This document shows, in pieces, positions 1 to 5,402 of a DNA stretch of 8,704 bases. Position numbers and translations under genes: made by a program. How positions within the stretch are numbered: the stretch's first letter is position 1; every line of letters starts with the position of its first letter. The notes under the pieces are model-generated. The model was not told the DNA's origin and searched no databases. It saw only the letters and a program-made list of their open reading frames with translations. The DNA is from Armatimonadota bacterium (GTDB lineage Bacteria > Armatimonadota > Armatimonadia > Armatimonadales > Armatimonadaceae), in contig JACMMA010000837.1 in assembly GCA_014379275.1 (NCBI GenBank), positions 1 through 8,704 on the forward strand. The letters run 5' to 3'.

Positions 1-123
1 AACATCACGTGCGACGTGGAGATGATTCGCATTCAGGAGATCAACGAGGCGTATGAGCGTATGCTAAAAAGCGACGTGAAGTATCGGTTCGTCATCGATA
101 TGGCTTCGCTCAGGGAAGCGTAG
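1..123 (+). CDS. Zinc-dependent alcohol dehydrogenase, C-terminal fragment
   Basis: Reading frame 1 is open from the window edge to a TAG stop and encodes 40 residues: a stretch with EINEAYERMLKSDVKYRF followed by VIDMASL. This tail is typical of NAD(P)-dependent zinc alcohol dehydrogenases of the medium-chain family (AdhA/YahK-like), where it closes the substrate-side domain. The family interconverts alcohols and aldehydes or ketones in the cytoplasm. The catalytic zinc ligands and the Rossmann fold lie upstream of the window, so neither substrate nor cofactor preference can be judged. The gene converges on the PEP-CTERM gene, with a hairpin between them. The family call is fairly secure from the tail alone; the exact subfamily is not. 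Confidence 0.75.
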   Translation, partial: NITCDVEMIRIQEINEAYERMLKSDVKYRFVIDMASLREA

Positions 124-178
124 TCGATACAGAGGCGGAAACAGGTGCTATTTCGGGCACGAATAGGACTTGCGCGGT

Positions 179-207
179 TGTCCCCCAGCATTGAGTGCTG
201 AGGGACA
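179..207. terminator. Hairpin between convergent genes, probable bidirectional terminator
   Basis: Two 12-base arms (179-190 and 196-207) with a 5-base loop form a hairpin in the 105-base gap between the alcohol dehydrogenase stop (123) and the PEP-CTERM gene stop (229). The arms have one mismatch, which is C-A in a rightward transcript but a tolerated G-U in a leftward one, so the fold is slightly better for the leftward gene. Neither side has a T-tract, so this is not a textbook intrinsic terminator. Its position between two converging stops is the main argument. Confidence 0.5.
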
Positions 208-228
208 GTCTGTCAGAGGCTCTTGAGT

Positions 229-852
229 TTACGCGTCACCACCGGTTGACACGGCACGTTTACGGCGGACGACAGTACAAATGCAGGATGCAGGGACGAG
301 AAGCGCGAGCAGCGATGCCGTCAGTGTCATCGTACCCGCTTCGGGAACGACTGTAGCAACCTGCGCGACGCTGACGTTATCCAGATCCCAGACACTGGCA
401 ATATTGTAACCAGTGAAAGAAATATCCGTGGTAATTGCAGTCGCGGTAACAGTGAACGATTTATTCTGATAGATAAATCCGCCTTCGTTCGAGAAGGTGT
501 AGACAGGCACACCGGCCCAGGTTGCTGTGAAACCGTTGACATTAGACTGCGTTGTTCTGTTCGGCAAAATAGAAAACGAAAACGTATAGCTTTCGCCGAC
601 GATTGTGGTAAGTGATTGCGTGATTGTGGACGACGGAACGATCTCCGTGTTGGAATAGGAGAATGAGTCGCCGATTCCAGCACCAATAGTGACCGCCGAG
701 TGTCCACCGTCGCCGGTGAGAGTCCACCCGGTCAAGTCGCCCGTCTCGAAGTCACCGTTAGTGACAAGTTCGGCGGCGACGGCGACGGGCGAGAGATATA
801 GTGCTGTCGCAACCGTCGCGGCGACTAGCGTACAAAAATTACGGATCTGCAT
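229..852 (-). CDS. PEP-CTERM-type sorted surface protein
   Basis: A 207-residue exported protein. Residues 1-27 form a Sec signal peptide: a basic start (QIRN), a hydrophobic core and an AVAA cleavage region. The mature part opens with ELVTNGDFETGDLTGWT, a common opening of secreted beta-sandwich or carbohydrate-binding-like domains, and is rich in Ser, Thr and Asn. The C-terminus has the tripartite PEP-CTERM layout: a VPEAGT motif near residue 169, a hydrophobic helix of about 20 residues and a basic RRKR cluster. In this family an exosortase recognises the signal and anchors or releases the protein; no exosortase gene is visible here. The motif reads PEA rather than PEP. The coding sequence is clearly AT-richer than the operon at 1928-5402, as often seen for surface or acquired genes. 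The start is the ATG at 852, whose ribosome-binding site is weak. The ligand and role are unknown. Confidence 0.8.
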   Translation of the reverse strand: MQIRNFCTLVAATVATALYLSPVAVAAELVTNGDFETGDLTGWTLTGDGGHSAVTIGAGIGDSFSYSNTEIVPSSTITQSLTTIVGESYTFSFSILPNRTTQSNVNGFTATWAGVPVYTFSNEGGFIYQNKSFTVTATAITTDISFTGYNIASVWDLDNVSVAQVATVVPEAGTMTLTASLLALLVPASCICTVVRRKRAVSTGGDA

Positions 853-868
853 CGAGACATTTCTTTCA

Positions 869-902
869 GTCGCCGCATAAGAATGTGAGGACGGGCGGCG
901 AC
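869..902 (-). promoter_or_regulatory. Inverted repeat in the leader of the PEP-CTERM gene
   Basis: Perfect 8-base arms GTCGCCGC (869-876) and GCGGCGAC (895-902) flank an 18-base spacer. The near arm ends 16 bases before the ATG of the PEP-CTERM gene. In the leftward transcript this could form a GC-rich stem just upstream of a weak ribosome-binding site; as DNA it could be a dimeric repressor operator. There is no T-tract, so termination is unlikely. Which of these roles applies cannot be decided from sequence. Confidence 0.35.
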
Positions 903-964
903 ACGCTTAGTTTACGTATCATCACCCTCGTCTCCTGCCACTTGTGTGACCGCTCCCATAAAAT

Positions 965-1714
965 CTAATCCGCTTCACTCTTTTCTGGCGTCTTTGCTTC
1001 CATCATATCAATGACTTCCTGCAACGCGGATAGTTTGGTTTCGCAGTCGCGGTGCGTCACGATAGATTTTGCCTCCCGCTCGTGCAGCTGCGCCCGCACC
1101 GCTTCCAACTCGGCTTGCTTGGCAGCAATCAACTCTTCCAACTTAACTATTGTCTGTCGTTGTGGCTGATTTTCGCGCTCCCATTCCGCCGTCAGAGCCT
1201 CGTGAAACTGCGTCAACCGCGTGTGACGGACGCGGGCATCCTCGGCCACGGTTTCCACTGGAATCCCAGCGGCTTGCGTGAGCGAGTTCACAGTAATCTG
1301 TATGGCGGCGTGGCGGGCAAGTTCGGGAATATCGGGGGGCAGGTTCGCCAGAGCTTGCAGGATCAATTCGGCGGAAAGTTTCACCTCCGGCACTTTCCCA
1401 AACCGGTACACGGCTTCCGTATCCACCGCGCCGTCGGGGCGGAGCAGGTCGGCAAACCGGAAGCGCGACGTTCCCGCCGGATCACTTTGGGCGGGCTTCG
1501 GCGGCGGGGTGGGATGCGCCGCGGCGGTGGGAGCGAATATCGGCGGCGGCAGATCGGAGGCGGGGGGCTTCCCCTCCGCGCCACCGCCGGTGTCCCGGAG
1601 CATCTTCTCCACCGACTCCAGCGAGATCATGGCGAAGTCCTCGACGGGCGGTTCTATGGCGGGGCGCGCTACGACGCCGCTCGCAAATCGGGACGAAGTT
1701 TGTTCAGAACCCAT
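965..1714 (-). CDS. Hypothetical protein with proline-rich linker and C-terminal coiled coil
   Basis: I do not recognise this 249-residue protein. It has a short N-terminal segment (about 1-45), a low-complexity Pro/Ala/Gly linker (about 46-82, with PPP runs), a predicted helical region (about 85-170, beginning with an FRFADLLRPDGAVDTEAVYRFG stretch) and a long charged helix (about 165-240) whose heptad-like Leu, Ile and Val spacing suggests a coiled coil. There is no signal peptide or membrane segment, so it is probably cytoplasmic and oligomeric. It has a single cysteine, in the C-terminal helix. The start is ATG 1714, the only methionine before the conserved-looking part; the nearest purine-rich site (AAGGG) is 13 bases upstream, which is long. 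It diverges from glyA across 213 bases. A scaffold or structural role would fit the architecture but is only a guess. The long open frame on the opposite strand has an implausible Arg/Gly composition. Confidence 0.65.
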   Translation of the reverse strand: MGSEQTSSRFASGVVARPAIEPPVEDFAMISLESVEKMLRDTGGGAEGKPPASDLPPPIFAPTAAAHPTPPPKPAQSDPAGTSRFRFADLLRPDGAVDTEAVYRFGKVPEVKLSAELILQALANLPPDIPELARHAAIQITVNSLTQAAGIPVETVAEDARVRHTRLTQFHEALTAEWERENQPQRQTIVKLEELIAAKQAELEAVRAQLHEREAKSIVTHRDCETKLSALQEVIDMMEAKTPEKSEAD

Positions 1715-1927
1715 AATTTAGACAGTACCCTTAACACCTTCGTTCGGTATAACTGAGATTTTATCCTGCATCTTCCATGCCTATACATGGTCGCTTTTTA
1801 TTGGTTTTTCTTGATGTCCTTCCGGACGGGGGCAATGTAATAAACTACAATCATAGTCAAAATCGTTGCCCGTAATCCTGCCACGTGCTACAATCGGAAA
1901 GAACGTTTTAGATAGGAAATTTCTCCC
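1715..1927. other. Divergent intergenic region upstream of glyA and the coiled-coil gene
   Basis: These 213 bases are AT-richer than the flanking genes and contain no plausible gene. The right half holds the glyA promoter. For the leftward gene a weak candidate is TTGACT (1855-1860, minus strand) with TACATT (1834-1839) at a sub-optimal 15-base spacing, which would leave a leader of roughly 110 bases. A small inverted repeat, CCATG (1775-1779) and CATGG (1786-1790), and a 4-base-stem hairpin at 1816-1827 could be operators, but both are short enough to occur by chance. Confidence 0.4.
1866..1894 (+). promoter_or_regulatory. Sigma70-like promoter of the glyA operon
   Basis: A -35 box TTGCCC (1866-1871) and a -10 box TACAAT (1889-1894) are separated by exactly 17 bases. 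Transcription would start near 1900-1902, leaving a leader of about 27 bases before the glyA start. That is too short for a riboswitch or attenuator, so control of the operon would be at initiation. The match and spacing are good; the start point is inferred. Confidence 0.65.
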
Positions 1928-3232
1928 TTGGCACTTTTAGAGCAAGACTTAGCACAACAAGCCTCCACCCTTCCCGGTCGGTTCGCACCCAACTTCAGCG
2001 CACCGCTCGCCGAAGTCGACCCCGAAATCTTCGACGCGATCAAAGGCGAAGATGAGCGACAAAGCGACAAGCTGGAGCTCATCGCCTCCGAGAACGTGGT
2101 TTCCCGCGCCATTCGCGAGGCACAGGGTTCATCGCTGACCAATAAATATGCCGAAGGTTATCCTGGCAAGCGCTACTACGGCGGGTGCGAATGGGTGGAT
2201 GTCGTCGAGACGCTCGCCATCGACCGCGCGAAAGCCCTGTTCGGCGCGGATCACGCTAACGTCCAGCCGCACTCCGGCGCGAACGCAAACATGGCGGTCT
2301 TTTTCGCCGTGCTGAAGCCGGGCGACACGTTCCTCGCGCTCGATCTCGCCCAGGGCGGGCACCTGACCCACGGCTCGCCGGTGAACTTTTCCGGGCTTCT
2401 GTACAACGCGATCCACTACGGCGTCCGGCAGGACAACGAATACATTGACTACGACAGGATGCGCGAACTCGCCCACGCCCACAAGCCGAAACTGATCCTG
2501 GGCGGCGCGACCGTGTACCCGCGCATCATCGACTGGCAGATCATGCGCGAGATCGCCGACGAAGTGGGCGCGACATTTTTAGTGGATATGTCCCACATCG
2601 CCGGGCTCGTCGCGGCGGGAGAGCACCCCTCGCCGGTGCCGTACGCCGACTACGTCACCACCACGACGCACAAGACCCTGCGCGGACCCCGCGGCGGCAT
2701 GATCCTGTGCCGCGAAGACCGCGCCAAAGAGATCGACAAAGCGGTGTTCCCCGGCATGCAGGGCGGGCCGCTGATGCATGTCATCGCGGCGAAAGCGACG
2801 GCGTTCCTGGAAGCGCAGACGCCGGAGTTCAAGGCGTACCAGTCCCAGATCCGCAAGAACGCTTCCGCTCTCGCCGATGCGATGACCGAACACGGCTACC
2901 GGCTTGTCGCGGGCGGCACCGACAACCACCTGATGCTCATCGACCTGCGCCCGAAAAAGATCACCGGAAAGACGGCGCAACTGGTTCTGGACGAGGCGGG
3001 CATCACGACCAACAAGAACCTGGTGCCGTATGACACGGCGAAGCCGTTCGTCACTTCCGGGATCCGTTTGGGCACTCCCGCCGTCACCACACGCGGCATG
3101 GCGGAAGGCGAGATGAGCCAGATCGCCCGGCTGATCGACCGCGCCCTGGCGGCGAAAGACAGCGAGATCGACCTGACCGCCGTGCGCCGCGAAGTGAAGG
3201 CGTTGTGCAACAAGTTCCCGCTCTGGGGGTAG
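1928..3232 (+). CDS. glyA: Serine hydroxymethyltransferase
   Basis: PLP-dependent cytoplasmic enzyme that converts serine and tetrahydrofolate to glycine and 5,10-methylene-THF, the main source of one-carbon units. The 434-residue product is slightly longer than the usual 410-420 because of an N-terminal extension of about 20 residues. Family landmarks are intact: LIASEN (51-56), the TNKYAEGYPGKRYYGG substrate loop (71-86), HSGANAN (115-121), DMSHIAGLVAAG (220-231, where DMAH is more usual) and TTTTHKTLRGPRGG, in which K249 is the PLP Schiff-base lysine. The C-terminus ends in the expected LCNKFPLWG. The start is TTG 1928: an in-frame TAG at 1913-1915 forbids extension, no in-frame ATG or GTG precedes the conserved core, and AGGA (1914-1917) lies 10 bases upstream. 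It is the first gene of a tight rightward operon, followed after 5 bases by dCMP deaminase. Confidence 0.97.
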   Translation: MALLEQDLAQQASTLPGRFAPNFSAPLAEVDPEIFDAIKGEDERQSDKLELIASENVVSRAIREAQGSSLTNKYAEGYPGKRYYGGCEWVDVVETLAIDRAKALFGADHANVQPHSGANANMAVFFAVLKPGDTFLALDLAQGGHLTHGSPVNFSGLLYNAIHYGVRQDNEYIDYDRMRELAHAHKPKLILGGATVYPRIIDWQIMREIADEVGATFLVDMSHIAGLVAAGEHPSPVPYADYVTTTTHKTLRGPRGGMILCREDRAKEIDKAVFPGMQGGPLMHVIAAKATAFLEAQTPEFKAYQSQIRKNASALADAMTEHGYRLVAGGTDNHLMLIDLRPKKITGKTAQLVLDEAGITTNKNLVPYDTAKPFVTSGIRLGTPAVTTRGMAEGEMSQIARLIDRALAAKDSEIDLTAVRREVKALCNKFPLWG

Positions 3233-3233
3233 G
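3225..3233 (+). promoter_or_regulatory. Ribosome-binding site of the dCMP deaminase gene, inside the glyA stop region
   Basis: The purine-rich GGGGGTAGG overlaps the last codons and TAG stop of glyA and ends 4 bases before ATG 3238. It supports that ATG rather than the TTG codon at 3205, which lies inside glyA. The arrangement suggests translational coupling of the two genes. Confidence 0.55.
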
Positions 3234-3237
3234 CTTG

Positions 3238-3747
3238 ATGGAAACACGCCCGCCGTGGGATGAGTATTTTATGCGGATCGCGTTCGAGGTGGCGACGCGG
3301 GCGACGTGCCTGCGCCGCCACGTCGGCGCGGTGATCGTGCGCGACAAGCGGATACTCAGTACCGGGTATAACGGCTCGCCGCCGGGTCAGAAACATTGTA
3401 ACGAGGTCGGTTGTTTGCTGGAAGACGGGCGGTGTATCCGCACGCTGCACGCGGAGCAGAACGCGCTGATGCAGGCCGCTCTACACGGGGTTTCGACGCA
3501 CGGGGCGACACTGTACTGCACGTGCCGCCCCTGCCACGTCTGCGCCCGGATGATCGTCGCGGCGGGCATCGTGCGCGTCGTATTTGCGGGGGAGTCGCCC
3601 GAAGGCTGGGCGAACGAAGTCCTGACGGCGGCGGGCGTGGAGATCGTCCCTTTGCTACACCTGGAACCGCCATCGCCGATGATGAAGGTACAAAATGTTC
3701 CGCAAGGAACCGATACTTTGACCAGTTTCGATGAAGCGGACTCGTAA
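3238..3747 (+). CDS. dCMP deaminase (ComEB-like)
   Basis: Zinc-dependent cytoplasmic enzyme that deaminates dCMP to dUMP, the substrate of thymidylate synthase. The 169-residue protein carries the deaminase signature HAEQNA (H71, catalytic E73) and PCHVC (C99, C102), giving the His-Cys-Cys zinc site. The preceding segment HCNEVGCLLEDGRCIRTLHAE, with C54, C59 and C66, is the extra cysteine-rich stretch typical of ComEB-type dCMP deaminases and distinguishes this gene from riboflavin or tRNA deaminases. The last 25 residues, after HLEPP, look like a non-conserved tail. The start is ATG 3238 because of the strong upstream GGGGGTAGG. The neighbour glyA makes methylene-THF, the co-substrate of thymidylate synthase, so the pair supplies both halves of that reaction. 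The next gene starts after 3 bases. Confidence 0.92.
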   Translation: METRPPWDEYFMRIAFEVATRATCLRRHVGAVIVRDKRILSTGYNGSPPGQKHCNEVGCLLEDGRCIRTLHAEQNALMQAALHGVSTHGATLYCTCRPCHVCARMIVAAGIVRVVFAGESPEGWANEVLTAAGVEIVPLLHLEPPSPMMKVQNVPQGTDTLTSFDEADS

Positions 3748-3750
3748 ACG

Positions 3751-4776
3751 ATGAATAAGATCCTGCTAAACATGGTGTTCGCCGCGATAATCTCCGGCAT
3801 TATCACGGCGTTGATCACACCGATGGTGAAAGCGATGGCTTTGCGCTTCAAGGCGGTGCGGGAGGTACGCGCGCGCGACTCGCACGACGGCGAAATGCCG
3901 CTCTGGGGCGGCCTGGCAATGTTCATCGGTTTCGCGGCGGTGGTGCTTCTGATGCGCCCGCTACTCACCCACCACGAATACGCCCTGTCCGTCGGAAAAG
4001 GGGAACACCCCGTCGCCGGGATCATCATCGGCGCGGCTATCGTGGCGATCATCGGGCTACTCGACGACAAGATCGACCTGAAGCCGTGGCAACAGATGGG
4101 CGGGTTGTTGCTCGCCGGGTTCGTCGCGGCGTCGCTCGGGGCACGCATCGACGGCATCACGAACCCGTTCGTGCCGCCTTCGCCGTCCGGAGTGTACGAC
4201 GCGCGAAACTACATCGACCTCGGAGCGTTCGCCGTGCCGCTGACCATGCTCTGGTATTTCGTCGCCACGAAGACGTTCGACTTCCTGGACGGTCTGGACG
4301 GACTCGCTTCCGGCGTTTGCGCCATCGCGGCGACCACGATGGGACTGATCGCTGCGGCGAAAGGCGACGAAGCGGTCGCGCTGATGGCGTTCGCGCTCGC
4401 CGGCGCCTGTATCGGTTTCCTGCGCCACAACTACAACCCGGCGGCGATTTTCATGGGCAGCGTCGGTTCGTTCTTCCTGGGTTTCGTTCTGGCCGGTCTC
4501 GCGGTCGTCGGCACGGCGAAAATCCCCACGATATTAGCCGTAGTCGTCCCCGGTCTGGTGCTCGGGGTCCCGATCTTAGACGGTTTTCGTGTCGCTGCGG
4601 TACGCGTCCTGCGGGGGAAAAACCCGCTTGCCGCCGATAAAACACACATCCACCATCTGTTACGCGAGTGGGGGCTGACGGTGAAGCAAGCCGTGTGGGT
4701 AATCTATGGACTCACCGCCGCCGGTTGTGTCGCCGCGCTTCTTCTGGTCTATTCGTTGACTCGGACGGGGCCATAG
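3751..4776 (+). CDS. Polyprenyl-phosphate sugar-1-phosphate transferase, WecA/TagO-like (MraY family)
   Basis: Integral membrane enzyme of glycosyltransferase family 4. Members move a HexNAc-1-phosphate, usually GlcNAc-1-P from UDP-GlcNAc, onto undecaprenyl phosphate on the cytoplasmic face, starting lipid-linked glycans such as teichoic acids, O-antigens or secondary wall polymers. The 341 residues contain about ten hydrophobic segments. Recognisable motifs are LDDK (D105, D106), FDFLDGLDGLASG (D177, D180, D183), the IFMG...GS loop (234-240) and HIHHLLREWGL (H299, H301, H302). Two positions are odd: the Asn normally found four residues before the DGxDG motif ends is D177, and the normally invariant Asp of MGDSGS is S237 (the sequence reads MGSVGS). 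In the family these line the Mg/UDP site, so activity or substrate may differ. It is followed by a GNAT gene, and wecB lies 3.1 kb downstream. MraY itself is unlikely given the context and the WecA-type DK and HxHH motifs. Confidence 0.85.
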   Translation: MNKILLNMVFAAIISGIITALITPMVKAMALRFKAVREVRARDSHDGEMPLWGGLAMFIGFAAVVLLMRPLLTHHEYALSVGKGEHPVAGIIIGAAIVAIIGLLDDKIDLKPWQQMGGLLLAGFVAASLGARIDGITNPFVPPSPSGVYDARNYIDLGAFAVPLTMLWYFVATKTFDFLDGLDGLASGVCAIAATTMGLIAAAKGDEAVALMAFALAGACIGFLRHNYNPAAIFMGSVGSFFLGFVLAGLAVVGTAKIPTILAVVVPGLVLGVPILDGFRVAAVRVLRGKNPLAADKTHIHHLLREWGLTVKQAVWVIYGLTAAGCVAALLLVYSLTRTGP

Positions 4777-4779
4777 GAG
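4774..4779 (+). promoter_or_regulatory. Ribosome-binding site of the GNAT gene overlapping the upstream stop codon
   Basis: TAGGAG combines the TAG stop of the WecA-like gene with a Shine-Dalgarno sequence, 8 bases before ATG 4788. It fixes the GNAT start at 4788 rather than at an upstream codon inside the transferase gene, and implies translational coupling. Confidence 0.6.
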
Positions 4780-4787
4780 CCGCCACC

Positions 4788-5402
4788 ATGTCCATCGCCC
4801 TCCGAGCTTTATCCACGGTGTTCCCGTGGGCGTTCAAAAGCCTGCGTCCCGCGCCCGCCGAATCAGGCGGCCCGACGATCACCGGGGAGCGGGTGCGCTT
4901 GCGTGTTTTACACGAGTCCGACGCGGAAGCGATGTGGCGGATCGCCCGCGACCCGGTAGTGACCCGATTTTTGCCGTGGGAGCCGATGGCGTCACCCGGT
5001 TCGATCTTGCCGTTCATCCGCGACCAGGAAGCCCGGCGCAAACGCGGCGACGCGCTCTGTTTCGCCGTGCTCGACAAGGAAACCGGCGAACTGATCGGCT
5101 CGACCGACCTGGTGGACATACGCCGCTACCTGAACACCGGGGCGGAGATCGGCTACCTGCTGTCGCGCGATCACTGGGGTAAAGGGATCATGTCGGAGGC
5201 CGCGAACCTGACGGCGCGATACGCGTTCGAAACGCTCGGCTTGAAACGGCTCGTCGCGTTCGCCGACATCGAGAACCGCGCCTCGCGCCGCGTGCTGGAA
5301 AAGTTAGGCATGAGCCAGACCGACAATGAATGGCGCACCGTGAAAAGCGAACGCCGCCTGTATCTGCGCTACGAGATGTCGCGTCAGGAACGGGACGACT
5401 GA
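4788..5402 (+). CDS. GNAT family N-acetyltransferase (RimJ/RimL-like)
   Basis: A 204-residue acetyl-CoA-dependent acetyltransferase. After about 30 variable residues the fold begins at TITGERVRLRVLHESDAEAMWRIARDP (30-56), the typical RimJ/RimL opening. The acetyl-CoA binding motif A is RDHWGKGIMSEAANLTARYAFE (127-148), and the C-terminal family motif ENRASRRVLEKLGM spans 162-175. Such proteins acetylate ribosomal-protein N-termini, amino sugars or small molecules; the sequence does not tell which. Its place right behind the WecA-like transferase would allow a role in modifying a nucleotide sugar or glycan, but it could equally be a passenger. The start at 4788 is set by TAGGAG 8 bases upstream. 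Its last 19 bases overlap the 3' end of the convergent aldolase gene, so no terminator fits between them. Confidence 0.88.
   Translation: MSIALRALSTVFPWAFKSLRPAPAESGGPTITGERVRLRVLHESDAEAMWRIARDPVVTRFLPWEPMASPGSILPFIRDQEARRKRGDALCFAVLDKETGELIGSTDLVDIRRYLNTGAEIGYLLSRDHWGKGIMSEAANLTARYAFETLGLKRLVAFADIENRASRRVLEKLGMSQTDNEWRTVKSERRLYLRYEMSRQERDD

Noticed and set aside
1498..1580. GGCGGC-rich stretch resembling a short tandem repeat
   Set aside because: It encodes the Pro/Ala linker of the coiled-coil protein. The units are irregular and there is no fixed period, so it is low-complexity coding sequence.
1052..1756. Long open frame (234 codons) on the + strand opposite the coiled-coil gene
   Set aside because: Its product is Arg/Gly-rich with repeated RRR and GGG and no recognisable domain, as expected for the shadow of a GC-rich gene. 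The minus-strand frame has a sensible linker and coiled-coil structure.
1775..1815. CCATG/CATGG inverted repeat followed by T-rich DNA, a possible terminator
   Set aside because: The stem is only 5 AT-containing base pairs, no gene ends upstream of it on that strand, and it lies in a divergent promoter region.
2579..3247. 222-codon minus-strand frame opposite glyA
   Set aside because: Antisense to a fully conserved SHMT, with an Arg/Val/His-heavy composition and no motif.
3387..4160. 257-codon minus-strand open frame opposite dCMP deaminase and the WecA-like gene
   Set aside because: It crosses two well-supported genes antisense and is low-complexity in Ser, Ala, Pro and Thr; a shadow frame.
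4779..4790. GCCGCCACCATG, identical to the eukaryotic Kozak consensus, at the GNAT start
   Set aside because: The gene is in a bacterial operon with a TAGGAG ribosome-binding site. In GC-rich sequence the match is best read as coincidence, not as a sign of engineered or eukaryotic DNA.
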